A DNA stretch of 33,213 nt from Clostridiales bacterium (GTDB lineage Bacteria > Bacillota > Clostridia > Lachnospirales > Lachnospiraceae): contig DXXQ01000128.1 of the NCBI GenBank assembly GCA_019416265.1, positions 1 to 33,213 on the forward strand. The letters run 5' to 3'. This document shows positions 1-8,020 of the stretch, one piece after another. The notes under the pieces were generated by a model that was not told the DNA's origin, made no database searches, and worked only from the letters and a program-made list of their open reading frames with translations. How positions within the stretch are numbered: the first letter of the stretch is position 1; each line of letters starts with the position of its first letter. The position numbers were made by a program, and so were the translations under genes.

Positions 1-52
1 ATATAATAAAAAAATAGACAACAACTTCAGGATAAAAGACAGAGGGCGGCCA

Positions 53-1084
53 ATGAATATTAATGAAATTGCAAAGCTTGCAGGGGTATCCAGGGCGACG
101 GTTTCCAGATATCTGAATAACGGGTATGTGAGCGAGGAAAAGAAGAATGTGATTCGCAGAGTGATTGAGGAGACTGGATATCAGCCGTCTTCCCAGGCAC
201 AGATGCTGCGTACGAAAAGGACGAAACTGGTAGGGGTTATTCTGCCAAAAATTAATTCGGATACCATCAGTCGGGAAGTAGCAGGAATCAGTGATGTTTT
301 GAAAAAGAGAGGATATCAGATGATTCTTGCAAACACCAATAACGATATAGAAGAGGAACTGAAATATCTTTCTCTGTTTAAAGATAACCAGGTGGACGGC
401 GTCATTTTTATCGCAACGATTTTTACAGGCAGGCACAAAAAGCTTCTGAAAGAATGTAAGGTGCCTGTAGTGATTCTCGGACAGCGCCTTTCCGGGTATC
501 CCTGCATTTATCAGGATGATTACAGCGCCATGAAAACCATGGGAGAGATGCTTCTGAAAACGGGAGAAAAGGTGGGCTATATTACGGTTACAGATAAGGA
601 TGAAGCAGTAGGACAACGGAGATGGAAGGGATTTTTGGATGCTCTGGCGGAGAAGGGAATGGAAATTTCGGAAGATCAGATTGCAGTAGGGAAATTCACC
701 ATCGAGTCAGGATATGAGGCTGCAAAAGAGCTTTTTGAAAAAAATCCGGATATGGATACACTGCTTTGTGCAACAGATACGATGGCAGTGGGCGCCATGA
801 CTTATCTGAAGGAATCAGGCCGTTGCATTCCGCAGGATGTTCAGGTAGTGGGAATCGGTGATGGTTCCTTGGGAAAAATAGTAGAGCCGAAGCTGACCAC
901 AGTTCACTTTTTTTACAGAACAAGCGGTATGGAGGCAGCAGAAGAGCTGGTGAACCTGATTGAAGTGGAAGGGACGATTTCAAAGGAAGTTAAAATGGGC
1001 TGTGAAATCGTACTGAGAGAGTCTCACAGGCAGGAGGGCAGAAGCGGAAATTGTGAAGCTTCAGGAGAAAATAAGGAAATATAA
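53..1084 (+). CDS. scrR: LacI-family transcriptional regulator, probable sucrose operon repressor
   Basis: 343-residue one-component regulator of usual LacI length. Residues 3-22 (NEIAKLAGVSRATVSRYLNN) are the classic LacI/PurR helix-turn-helix, followed by the hinge and, from about residue 58 (KLVGVILP), the periplasmic-binding-protein-like sensor domain that binds an effector sugar. A purine-rich AGAGGG lies just upstream of the ATG, and a TATAAT at 2-7 could be its -10 box. It reads in the same direction as the sucrose transporter and hydrolase behind it, but a hairpin at 1157-1201 and a separate promoter at 1250 suggest separate transcription. The LacI-type operator at 1290-1305, placed just after that promoter, is its likely target. 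The family is certain; the sucrose role is inferred from position. Confidence 0.85.
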   Translation: MNINEIAKLAGVSRATVSRYLNNGYVSEEKKNVIRRVIEETGYQPSSQAQMLRTKRTKLVGVILPKINSDTISREVAGISDVLKKRGYQMILANTNNDIEEELKYLSLFKDNQVDGVIFIATIFTGRHKKLLKECKVPVVILGQRLSGYPCIYQDDYSAMKTMGEMLLKTGEKVGYITVTDKDEAVGQRRWKGFLDALAEKGMEISEDQIAVGKFTIESGYEAAKELFEKNPDMDTLLCATDTMAVGAMTYLKESGRCIPQDVQVVGIGDGSLGKIVEPKLTTVHFFYRTSGMEAAEELVNLIEVEGTISKEVKMGCEIVLRESHRQEGRSGNCEASGENKEI

Positions 1085-1110
1085 GATTGAGTGCAGTATA
1101 GGTTTGAAAA

Positions 1111-1128
1111 TGTGAGATTGTTCTCACA
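1111..1128. promoter_or_regulatory. Perfect inverted repeat TGTGAGA-N4-TCTCACA
   Basis: Seven-base arms with a four-base centre, lying between the regulator stop and its terminator. The TGTGAGA arm recurs at 1356-1362 in front of scrA, so a shared binding protein is possible, but no T-tract follows and no regulator can be named. Confidence 0.35.
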
Positions 1129-1156
1129 AAACAATATCATGACATAAATAGATATA

Positions 1157-1210
1157 GAAAGCCGGACAACATGCTGAATCCAGTGTGTTTGCCCGGCTTT
1201 CGTATATTTT
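1157..1210 (+). terminator. Rho-independent terminator after the LacI-family gene
   Basis: The 9-bp stem GAAAGCCGG / CCGGCTTTC (1157-1165 with 1193-1201) encloses a 27-base loop and is followed by a T-rich stretch. It separates the regulator gene from the sucrose transport operon. Confidence 0.6.
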
Positions 1211-1249
1211 AGACAAAAACCATATATAATATTTGTGCGATGTTCCGTC

Positions 1250-1278
1250 TTTACAAATGCGAATACAGGGAATATAAT
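1250..1278 (+). promoter_or_regulatory. Sigma-A promoter of the scrA-scrB operon
   Basis: TTTACA at 1250-1255 and a perfect TATAAT at 1273-1278 are separated by exactly 17 bases. Transcription should start near 1285, just ahead of the operator at 1290-1305. Confidence 0.75.
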
Positions 1279-1289
1279 GAAATCAACAT

Positions 1290-1305
1290 ATGAGAACGGT
1301 TTCAT
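1290..1305. promoter_or_regulatory. LacI-family operator (or cre-like site)
   Basis: ATGAGAACGGTTTCAT matches the LacI-family pattern TGNAANCGNTTNCA at 9 of 10 fixed positions. It begins about 12 bases after the -10 box, where a bound repressor would block initiation or early elongation. It could be the target of the LacI-family protein encoded at 53-1084, or a CcpA cre site, which has nearly the same consensus. Confidence 0.6.
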
Positions 1306-1354
1306 AATAAAAACCAAAGAAAAACGCAAAATATGGGAAAAGAAAGAAAAATAA

Positions 1355-1372
1355 ATGTGAGAATAATCACAT
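1355..1372. promoter_or_regulatory. Palindrome ATGTGA-N6-TCACAT before scrA
   Basis: A perfect 6-base inverted repeat with a six-base spacer. TGTGA-N6-TCACA is formally the CRP/FNR-superfamily pattern. It lies in the leader, immediately upstream of the scrA ribosome binding site, so a bound protein would more likely repress than activate. The binding protein is unknown. Confidence 0.3.
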
Positions 1373-1391
1373 ACTTAAGAAGGAGGATGTT

Positions 1392-3305
1392 ATGGATTAC
1401 AGAAAAACAGCTCAGGAAATCTATGATCACATTGGTCAGAAAGAAAATCTGATTACCGCAGCCCATTGTGCCACACGGCTTCGCCTTGTTATCGCAGATA
1501 ATGGGAAAGCAGATAAGGAATACGTAGAGAATATTGACGGAGTAAAAGGCGTATTCTTTGCGCAGGGACAGATGCAGATTATTCTCGGCACAGGAGTTGT
1601 AAATAAGGTTTACGACGAATTTATCAAAATAGCCGGAATATCCGAAAGCAGCAAGGAAGAACTGAAGAAGGTGGCTGCGTCGAGAGCAAGCCTTCCCCAG
1701 AGATTGATTAAAACACTCGGAGATATTTTTGTGCCGATTATTCCGGCAATCGTAGCAAGCGGTTTCCTGATGGGTATTATGGAAGCGCTGAACTTCATGG
1801 TAAATAATGGATTTCTTAATATTAATACAAGCGGTTCCATTTATACTTTTGCCCAGATCTTCAGTAACACGGCATATGTTTTTCTGCCGATTCTGATTGC
1901 ATACAGCGGAGCGAAGGTATTTGGAGCAAACCCTTACCTGGGTGCAGTTATCGGTATGATCATGATACACCCAAATCTTCAGAATGCCTGGACAGTAGCA
2001 ACAGAAGGCGTACAGGCAACTCAGAAAGTATGGTTTGGGCTTTATTCCATTGACATGGTTGGATACCAGGGACATGTTATCCCGGTAATCATCGCAGTAT
2101 GGGTACTGGCACAGATAGAGAAACGCCTTCATAAAATTGTACCGGCAATGTTCGACTTATTTGTAACACCGCTCGTAAGTGTATTCATAACAGGATACCT
2201 TACCTTATCTGTTATCGGACCTGTTTTTGTAACTGTAGAGAACGGACTTCTGGATGGAATCCAGTGGCTGATCGCTCTTCCTTTCGGAATCGGCAGCTTC
2301 CTGATGGGCGCATTTTATGCACCGACTGTTGTTGCAGGCGTACATCATATGTACACCATTATTGACCTGGGACAGATTGCCAAATTTGGCGTAACCTACT
2401 GGCTCCCTCTGGCTTCTGCAGCAAATGTGGCACAGGGAGGTGCAGCTCTTGCAGTAGCTCTTAAAACAAGAGACAAAAAAGTAAAAGCCATGGCAGTTCC
2501 CTCTGCGCTGAGCGCATGTATGGGAATCACAGAACCTGCAATTTTTGGTGTGAACCTTCGTTACGGAAAGCCGTTTATCACTGCCTGCATCGGCGGAGCG
2601 TTTGGTGCATTGTTTGCCTCCATTACAGGTCTTGGCGCAACAGGAACAGGAGTTACCGGTATCTTTGGAATCCTGCTTTGCCTGAACGAGCCTATGAAGT
2701 ATATTCTTATGTTTGCAATCGCCTTTGGCACAGCATTTGCACTTACCTGGATTTTCGGATATAAAAATGAAGAACCGGAAGCGGGAAGTAAGAAAACAGA
2801 AACAAAAGAAATAACAGAAACAAAAGAGAATACTGACACAGATTCGACTTTACCCCTCCTTTATTCCCCGCTGGAAGGAAAAGCTGTTCCTCTTTCCCAG
2901 GTTAAGGACCCCACCTTTGCATCAGGTGTTCTGGGAAAAGGAATGGCTGTCATTCCGGCAAAGGGAGAAGTAACAGCGCCCTGCGACGCAACGGTCGAGA
3001 CTGTTTTTGATACGAAACATGCAATCGGACTTACAGGAGACAATGGAACAGAGCTTCTGATCCATGTGGGAATGGACACCGTACAATTAAAAGGACAGTA
3101 TTTTACAGCTCATGTAAAAGATGGAGATCATGTGAAAAAAGGACAGCTTCTGCTTACCTTTGACATGGAGAAAATCAAAGAAGCGGGATATGAGATTACC
3201 ACACCATTTATTGTGACCAATTCAGATATCTATGAAGATGTGAAGCTGATAAAAGAAGGAAACGTGACAAAAGATTCAGAAGTATTGGAGATTGTGAAAG
3301 CATGA
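1392..3305 (+). CDS. scrA: PTS sucrose-type transporter, EIIBCA fusion
   Basis: 637-residue membrane permease that imports a sugar, most likely sucrose, and phosphorylates it at the expense of phosphoenolpyruvate. Domain order is B-C-A. EIIB (residues 1-90) carries the phospho-cysteine C26 in AHCATRLR. EIIC (about 105-455) is a multi-pass membrane domain with the conserved GITEPAIFGVNLR region at 378-390. After a charged linker rich in E, K and T, EIIA (about 485-637) carries H558 in LLIHVGMDTV and the accessory histidine in TKHAIG. The start has a strong GAAGGAGG site. Its stop overlaps the start of the hydrolase gene, so the two are translationally coupled. Sucrose is assigned from the GH32 partner; a related sugar such as a fructo-oligosaccharide is possible. 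Confidence 0.92.
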   Translation: MDYRKTAQEIYDHIGQKENLITAAHCATRLRLVIADNGKADKEYVENIDGVKGVFFAQGQMQIILGTGVVNKVYDEFIKIAGISESSKEELKKVAASRASLPQRLIKTLGDIFVPIIPAIVASGFLMGIMEALNFMVNNGFLNINTSGSIYTFAQIFSNTAYVFLPILIAYSGAKVFGANPYLGAVIGMIMIHPNLQNAWTVATEGVQATQKVWFGLYSIDMVGYQGHVIPVIIAVWVLAQIEKRLHKIVPAMFDLFVTPLVSVFITGYLTLSVIGPVFVTVENGLLDGIQWLIALPFGIGSFLMGAFYAPTVVAGVHHMYTIIDLGQIAKFGVTYWLPLASAANVAQGGAALAVALKTRDKKVKAMAVPSALSACMGITEPAIFGVNLRYGKPFITACIGGAFGALFASITGLGATGTGVTGIFGILLCLNEPMKYILMFAIAFGTAFALTWIFGYKNEEPEAGSKKTETKEITETKENTDTDSTLPLLYSPLEGKAVPLSQVKDPTFASGVLGKGMAVIPAKGEVTAPCDATVETVFDTKHAIGLTGDNGTELLIHVGMDTVQLKGQYFTAHVKDGDHVKKGQLLLTFDMEKIKEAGYEITTPFIVTNSDIYEDVKLIKEGNVTKDSEVLEIVKA

Positions 3306-4711
3306 GTTCATTAACGAAAGTTCTTGAAGCCAATGTAAAAATAACAGAAAGCACAGAACAGCCGGGACGTTACAGGCTGGGGCATCATCTGATGCCCCCT
3401 GTAGGCTGGCTCAATGATCCCAACGGTCTTTGCTGGTTTAAGGGAAGATACCATATTTTCTTTCAGTATTCTCCTTTTGAAGTGCAGGGGGGACTGAAAT
3501 TCTGGGGACATTATTCCAGTGAAAACCTGGTTTCCTGGAAGTATGAGGGAACAGCCCTTTATCCGGATTCTCCCTATGACTGTCATGGAGTTTATTCCGG
3601 TTCCGCCTTTGTGGAAAATGAAAAAATGCATCTTTTCTATACCGGAAATGTGAAGCTTGACGGCGAGTATGATTATATCAATAATGGCCGTGTGACCAGC
3701 ACCATTCATGTGGAAAGCGAGGATGGAGTACACTTCGGCGTCAAGGAGGAAGTGATTCCGTTCAAGGAATACCCGAAGAATTATACCTGCCATATCCGTG
3801 ATCCGAAGGTGTGGAAAGAGGATGGGAAATATCGGATGGTTCTCGGAGGAAGATTAAAAGAAGAGAAGGGTTCCGTTCTTTTCTATGAATCTGAAGACTT
3901 AAAGAAATGGGAACTGGAACACACCCTTACCACAAAAAAAGCTTTCGGTTATATGTGGGAATGTCCGGATTACTTTACCCTTGATGAGGCGAAGGTTCTT
4001 TCCGTGTCTCCTCAGGGACTGAAACGGGAGGAATACAGATTCCAAAATATTTATCAGTCCGGTTATTTTCTTATGAAAGAGGATGGCTCTGTTTCAGAAG
4101 AAGATTTCTGTGAATGGGATATGGGATTTGATTTTTATGCGCCTCAGACTTTTACAGATAATAAAGGACGAAGAATCCTTATGGGATGGATGGGAATGCC
4201 GGATGCAGATCAGGAATATGTCAACCCTACCATTGGGGAGAACTGGCAGCATTGTCTCACAGTACCCAGAGAATTAAGCTTTTATGATGGGAAAATTTAT
4301 CAATACCCGGTAGAGGAGATGGAGCTTCTCAGAAAAAATGGAAGAGCCTTTGACGAAAAAAATGCTTTAATGGAAACGGAAAAGGCTTTTGACCTGGAAG
4401 TGCAGACAGAGAGTGAGTATCTGGAAATCAGAATCGGCGGAGATTTGATGCTGAAATGCGGAGAAGGCCAGGCTGCCATTTTTCTTTCTGAGGAAGCAGG
4501 AGCAGGAAGAACTGTCCGCAGAGCGAAAACAGAAAGAGTCCGCAATGTCCGTATTCTTGCAGATGCTTCGGCAGTAGAGATTTATCTTAACGACGGAGAA
4601 ACCGTATTTTCCACAAGATATTACCCGAAGAAGGAACAGCAGCAGATAGAGGTAAAGGCAGAAAGCTTTGCCGGAAGATTATGGTCATTGAAAGAGTTTG
4701 ATTTTGAGTGA
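3302..4711 (+). CDS. scrB: Sucrose-6-phosphate hydrolase, GH32 family
   Basis: 469-residue cytoplasmic glycosidase that cleaves sucrose 6-phosphate delivered by the PTS into glucose 6-phosphate and fructose. All three GH32 signature sites are visible: nucleophile D39 in WLNDPNG, transition-state stabiliser D167 in RDP, and acid/base E220 in WECPD. These fall in the five-bladed propeller (about 25-330), followed by a C-terminal beta-sandwich. There is no signal peptide, which fits an intracellular enzyme. The ATG overlaps the scrA stop codon (ATGA), and a terminator follows at 4747. Full length, no defect seen. Confidence 0.94.
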   Translation: MSSLTKVLEANVKITESTEQPGRYRLGHHLMPPVGWLNDPNGLCWFKGRYHIFFQYSPFEVQGGLKFWGHYSSENLVSWKYEGTALYPDSPYDCHGVYSGSAFVENEKMHLFYTGNVKLDGEYDYINNGRVTSTIHVESEDGVHFGVKEEVIPFKEYPKNYTCHIRDPKVWKEDGKYRMVLGGRLKEEKGSVLFYESEDLKKWELEHTLTTKKAFGYMWECPDYFTLDEAKVLSVSPQGLKREEYRFQNIYQSGYFLMKEDGSVSEEDFCEWDMGFDFYAPQTFTDNKGRRILMGWMGMPDADQEYVNPTIGENWQHCLTVPRELSFYDGKIYQYPVEEMELLRKNGRAFDEKNALMETEKAFDLEVQTESEYLEIRIGGDLMLKCGEGQAAIFLSEEAGAGRTVRRAKTERVRNVRILADASAVEIYLNDGETVFSTRYYPKKEQQQIEVKAESFAGRLWSLKEFDFE

Positions 4712-4746
4712 CAGACGGGAAACAGCTTAATAAGGATAAAGAAAAG

Positions 4747-4776
4747 GACAACTGAGAGTTTTCGGTTGTCTTTTTT
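4747..4776 (+). terminator. Rho-independent terminator of the sucrose operon
   Basis: GACAACTGA (4747-4755) pairs with TTCGGTTGTC (4761-4770), including one G-T pair, and six T follow. Confidence 0.8.
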
Positions 4777-4832
4777 GATTGAAGGATTTAGGGAGTTCGA
4801 AGCGGACTTGCTCGCTTTATTTATAAAAATAC

Positions 4833-4861
4833 TTGCTTAAAGCATGAAAAAAACTTATAAT
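4833..4861 (+). promoter_or_regulatory. Sigma-A promoter of the SH3-repeat gene
   Basis: TTGCTT (4833-4838), a 17-base spacer and a perfect TATAAT (4856-4861). The leader to the start codon is about 70 bases and very AT-rich. Confidence 0.65.
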
Positions 4862-4940
4862 TTTAGTATATTCAACAAAAGTACGAAATATATTTAAAAA
4901 ATAAGTTTATATTTGTTAAACAATGAAAGGGGGCTTCTCT

Positions 4941-5756
4941 ATGATGAAAAAATGGTCTGTAAATACAACTGCGGTCATAAGAACTCTGCTTATGTCTGCC
5001 GCTGCTTTAGCTTTTTTGGTGCCTGTACATGGCAGAGACTGCTATGCAGAAACTGTCAGCGCCGTACTTGAGGAGGTGGAAGAAAATGCTGCCAGTACCA
5101 GCGTATCAACCGCAAGCCTGGAATATGAATGGACAGTAAAAGTGGATAAGGGATATCTGGCTCTTCGGACGGAGAAAGCCTACGACTATGCCAATGAGAT
5201 CGGCGAGCTTTATACAGGCGATGAAGTGGAAATCCTGAACAGCAGTGACAGTCAGTACTGGTATGTGTATGCGCCTTCCCTGAACAAAAACGGTTATGTG
5301 AACAAGGATTATCTTCTCTATAACGGTGGTTCAGAACATTCTTACAACTGGAGTGTGAAGGTAGAAAAAGGTTATCTTGCACTGAGGACAGAGAAGGCCT
5401 ATGATGCGGCAAACGAAATCGGCGAGCTTTACACCGGAGATATTGTAGAGGTTAAAAAAATCAGCAACAGTAAATACTGGTATGTATATGCGCCGTCTCT
5501 GGAGAAATTCGGCTATGTTGATAAAGAATATCTGAAATACAATGCAGGAAAAGATACAGAGACGAAGACAGTAAGTGTGGAGAAAGGGTATCTTGCCCTC
5601 AGAACAGCCAGGGCTTATGATGCAGCCAATGAGATCGGCGAGCTTTATACAGGCGATGAGGTGGAGGTTCTTGATTCCGGTGGCAAAGAATACTGGTATG
5701 TGTATGCGCCGTCTCTGAATAAGGTTGGGTATGTAAATAAAGATTATCTTTATTAA
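4941..5756 (+). CDS. Secreted protein with three tandem bacterial SH3 repeats
   Basis: 271-residue exported protein. ATG 4941 (or 4944) is preferred to the in-frame ATG at 4923, because the ribosome site AAAGGGGG (4926-4933) lies inside the longer version and is correctly spaced for 4941. A basic N-terminus, hydrophobic stretch (TLLMSAAALAFLV) and small residues near CYAET form a signal peptide. The mature part is three near-identical units of about 68-72 residues. Each has VEKGYLALRT, NEIGELYTGD and YWYVYAPSL followed by a GYV...YL ending, typical of SH3b domains that bind cell-wall peptides. There is no catalytic domain and no LPXTG or other anchor, so it may be a wall-binding or matrix protein. 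It stands alone with its own promoter. SH3b assignment is strong; the role is unknown. Confidence 0.75.
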   Translation: MMKKWSVNTTAVIRTLLMSAAALAFLVPVHGRDCYAETVSAVLEEVEENAASTSVSTASLEYEWTVKVDKGYLALRTEKAYDYANEIGELYTGDEVEILNSSDSQYWYVYAPSLNKNGYVNKDYLLYNGGSEHSYNWSVKVEKGYLALRTEKAYDAANEIGELYTGDIVEVKKISNSKYWYVYAPSLEKFGYVDKEYLKYNAGKDTETKTVSVEKGYLALRTARAYDAANEIGELYTGDEVEVLDSGGKEYWYVYAPSLNKVGYVNKDYLY

Positions 5757-5806
5757 TTAAAAGTTTGAAGCACAGGATTCACAAATCTGAAGATTGAACG
5801 TATAAT

Positions 5807-5857
5807 AAAGCAGGTGGGAAAGTAAAAATCCGCAGTCGGTTTTCTCCTACCTGCTTT
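5807..5857. terminator. Hairpin after the SH3-repeat gene
   Basis: AAAGCAGGT (5807-5815) pairs with ACCTGCTTT (5849-5857) around a 33-base loop. No T-tract follows, so termination would be weak; it may instead be a 3'-end RNA-stabilising structure. Confidence 0.4.
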
Positions 5858-5908
5858 ATGAATAGATGGATAAATACATTTGATACCGGCTGCTTCTTAT
5901 ATAAATCA

Positions 5909-5936
5909 GGATAACTTTCCTGCGGGGAGGTTATCC
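5909..5936. other. Hairpin upstream of the GIY-YIG gene
   Basis: GGATAAC (5909-5915) pairs perfectly with GTTATCC (5930-5936), with 14 bases between and TTTA following. It lies just ahead of the AAAGGTGG site of the next gene, so it may be a weak terminator or a leader structure. Confidence 0.4.
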
Positions 5937-5961
5937 TTTACATATTAAAGGTGGCAGAAAT

Positions 5962-6204
5962 ATGAATTACACGTATATTGTGGAATGTGCAGACGGCACT
6001 TTTTATACGGGGTGGACAAACTGTCTGGAAAAACGGCTGAAGGCACATAATGAAGGGAAAAACGGCGCAAAGTATACGAAGACGAAGCGTCCGGTTGTTC
6101 TGGTCTATTATGAAGGATTTGGTACAAAGGAAGAAGCCATGAGAAGGGAATATGAGATTAAGCAGATGACGAGAGAAAAAAAGAAAAGGCTTATGGTATT
6201 TTGA
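5962..6204 (+). CDS. Small GIY-YIG domain protein (YhbQ/YazA, UPF0213 type)
   Basis: 80-residue protein consisting of little more than one GIY-YIG nuclease fold. The first motif reads TYIVE, then FYTGWT; the catalytic-arginine helix is CLEKRLKAHNEG and the metal-binding glutamate region is MRREYEIKQM. The family is widespread, is often annotated as a putative endonuclease, and has a poorly settled role in DNA repair or stress. The ATG is preceded by AAAGGTGG at good spacing. Length matches the family. It appears to be monocistronic, with nothing in the neighbourhood hinting at a partner. Confidence 0.85.
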   Translation: MNYTYIVECADGTFYTGWTNCLEKRLKAHNEGKNGAKYTKTKRPVVLVYYEGFGTKEEAMRREYEIKQMTREKKKRLMVF

Positions 6205-6333
6205 TAAAGTTTGTGTAAAATGTGGACAGGCATACAGAAAAAAAGAAAAATTGTGGATAAACGCTTTCGGTGAAAACTACAGGAATCAGGGGAACCGGGG
6301 CGTTTTTATACGGAACAGAAAGCAGGAGAAGAA

Positions 6334-7152
6334 ATGACAACAGAAGAAAAAAAAGAGCTTCTCAGAAAGCAATTTGATAAATATGCAGAGCAGGATCTCT
6401 GTGTGGCTTTTTCCGGAGGGGTTGATTCCAGTCTGGTTCTGATCATGGCATGTGAGGCAGCAGCAAAAACCGGAAAAAGAGTTTATGCAGTTACAATGGA
6501 TACGGTTCTGCACCCAAAAGCGGATGTGGAAGCTGCAAAAAAGGTTCTGGAAAAAACAGAAGCAGTTCATGAAATTCTTACCATGAATGAACTGGCAGTT
6601 CCACAGATGCATAATAATCCCAAAAAGAGATGTTATTTTTGTAAAAAAGCTTTATACACAAAGATGATGGAGTTTGCGGCAGAAAAAGGGGCACAGCTTT
6701 TGCTTGAGGGAAGTAATGAAGATGATCTTCATGTTTACAGACCGGGACTTCAGGCAGTACGGGAGCTGGGCGTAATAAGTCCTCTGGCTGACTGCGGCGT
6801 GACGAAGGCGGAAGTGAGACAGATGGCAAAAGAATATGAAATTCCAACAGCAGAACGCCCATCTGCCCCCTGTCTTGCCACAAGGCTTCCCTATGGAACG
6901 GAGATCGATCTGGAATTACTGAAACGGATTGATGAAGGGGAAAATTATCTCAGGAGCTTCGGATGGAATAATGTAAGACTTCGTGCCCATGGGATCACAG
7001 CAAGGCTGGAAACAGATATAGAAGTATTTTCACAAGTTCTGGAGCACAGGGAAAAAGTGATTAAGAAACTGAAAGAACTGGGATTTGTATACATTACTCT
7101 TGATTTGGAAGGTTTCCGAAGCGGAAGCATGGATATTCAGGATGATCTTTAA
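6334..7152 (+). CDS. larE: LarE-type ATP-dependent sulfur transferase
   Basis: 272-residue cytoplasmic PP-loop enzyme. LarE adenylates and then thiolates the pyridinium precursor of the nickel-pincer nucleotide cofactor of lactate racemase and relatives. The PP-loop is SGGVDSS (residues 27-33); the C-terminal half has the family motif RPSAPCLATRLPYG with C180, the position of the sacrificial cysteine in Lactobacillus LarE. C100 and C103 in KKRCYFCKK give a three-cysteine set like that of LarE forms proposed to bind an iron-sulfur cluster, which could make the enzyme catalytic rather than single-use. No larA, larB or larC lies in the window, so its client enzyme is elsewhere or unknown. The upstream gap (6205-6333) shows no clear promoter. 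A bidirectional terminator follows. Confidence 0.85.
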   Translation: MTTEEKKELLRKQFDKYAEQDLCVAFSGGVDSSLVLIMACEAAAKTGKRVYAVTMDTVLHPKADVEAAKKVLEKTEAVHEILTMNELAVPQMHNNPKKRCYFCKKALYTKMMEFAAEKGAQLLLEGSNEDDLHVYRPGLQAVRELGVISPLADCGVTKAEVRQMAKEYEIPTAERPSAPCLATRLPYGTEIDLELLKRIDEGENYLRSFGWNNVRLRAHGITARLETDIEVFSQVLEHREKVIKKLKELGFVYITLDLEGFRSGSMDIQDDL

Positions 7153-7236
7153 ACGGCTCTTTGCAAAGAGGGGCAGTTTGTGTTTTTTCAGGTCGGAAAG
7201 TAGAGACGGATTTTGTACCTGAAAACGATTATACTT

Positions 7237-7275
7237 AAAAAAGGAAACGCTTCCAGCCAGGGCGTTTCCTTTTTT
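7237..7275. terminator. Bidirectional terminator between convergent genes
   Basis: GGAAACGC (7243-7250) pairs with GCGTTTCC (7262-7269). It is preceded by six A and followed by six T, so it works in both directions, for larE and for the PAQR gene on the opposite strand. Confidence 0.85.
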
Positions 7276-7298
7276 AGGTATAATTTTTGCAAGAGTTC

Positions 7299-7961
7299 TT
7301 ATACTGCCATAGGAGCAATGAAAAAATACATGACAATGAAATGGCAGAGACTTCCGAGCATAATGAATACATGAAAAATTTCATGGGAACCGAAATTTTT
7401 ATGCCTGGAGTTAAAAATTGGCAGCTTCAGGGCATAGATGACTCCGCCTATGGTGTAGATAATCCCTCCTGCGAGAAGCCAGTCGAAGCCTGCCCGGGGA
7501 AGAGCATGGAAAATAGGGACAAAGGCAAGTACACAAAGCCAGCCCATACTGATATAGAGGACGGAAGACAGCCATTTAGGGCAGTTGATCCAGAGTCCTT
7601 TCAGGATAATGCCTAAAATGGCGATTCCCCATACAAGTGCACAGAGGATGTAGCCGATACGGTTGTGCAGAGCGATCAGGCAGACAGGGGTGTAGCTGCC
7701 GGCGATCATAATAAAGATCATCATATGATCCAGCTTGCGCAGCCGTCGGTTTACCTTCTCCGTAGAGTCTACGGAATGATAAATTGTGCTTGCAGCATAT
7801 AAAAGAATCATTGAAAGTATAAAAATACTGAGCGCTGTAATGTGTAAGGTATCCGGCTGGCGGGCAGCCTTTATGATCAGCGGAGCAGTTCCGGCTATGG
7901 CAAGAAGCATGGCAATCCCATGAGTAATGGCGCTTCCCGGGTCTTTTAATTTCAGTTTCAA
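7299..7961 (-). CDS. PAQR/hemolysin III family membrane protein
   Basis: 220-residue protein with about seven hydrophobic segments. Conserved family histidines and aspartate are visible: SAITHG near the N-terminus, STIYHS, LDHMMIFIMIAGSYTP, and HEIFHVFIMLGSLCHF near the C-terminus, a likely metal site as in adiponectin receptors. Bacterial members are called hemolysin III (TrhA/YqfA) and are linked to membrane-lipid homeostasis; a toxin role is not implied. A TTG at 7961 is chosen as start because AGGAGG (complement of 7971-7976) lies nine bases upstream; an in-frame TTG at 7997 would add 12 residues but lies ahead of that ribosome site. An operator-like palindrome precedes the gene. Single-gene unit. 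Confidence 0.8.
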   Translation of the reverse strand: MKLKLKDPGSAITHGIAMLLAIAGTAPLIIKAARQPDTLHITALSIFILSMILLYAASTIYHSVDSTEKVNRRLRKLDHMMIFIMIAGSYTPVCLIALHNRIGYILCALVWGIAILGIILKGLWINCPKWLSSVLYISMGWLCVLAFVPIFHALPRAGFDWLLAGGIIYTIGGVIYALKLPIFNSRHKNFGSHEIFHVFIMLGSLCHFIVMYFFIAPMAV

Positions 7962-7982
7962 ACTTAGTCGCCTCCTAAAACA

Positions 7983-8007
7983 TAACGTAGTAATCAAAAC
8001 TACATTA
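7983..8007. promoter_or_regulatory. Operator-like palindrome before the PAQR gene
   Basis: TAACGTAGT (7983-7991) and ACTACATTA (7999-8007) form an inverted repeat with one mismatch and a seven-base centre. It lies just downstream of the minus-strand promoter, a repressor position. GTAGT/ACTAC half-sites resemble BlaI/CopY-type operators, but no such regulator is in the window. Confidence 0.45.
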
Positions 8008-8020
8008 CAAGTATATGATA

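Noticed and set aside
1355..1372. Functional cAMP-CRP site
   Set aside because: The pattern fits, but cAMP-CRP control is not expected in this group and the position after the promoter does not suit an activator; kept only as an unexplained palindrome.
1302..2132. Long antisense frame opposite scrA
   Set aside because: It has no family motifs or ribosome site, has an implausible composition rich in C, H and Y, and lies fully inside a well-supported gene.
5140..5756. Regular DNA repeats suggesting a CRISPR or minisatellite
   Set aside because: The period is about 210-220 bases and the repeats encode SH3 domains in one frame; there are no short repeats with unique spacers.
6252..6260. Perfect DnaA box (TGTGGATAA) upstream of larE
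   Set aside because: A single 9-mer is expected by chance about once in several such windows; no cluster of boxes, AT-rich unwinding region or dnaA/dnaN genes are nearby.
7299..7961. Hemolysin (toxin) call for the PAQR protein
   Set aside because: The name is historical. Family residues point to a membrane-homeostasis protein, and nothing here supports a secreted toxin.
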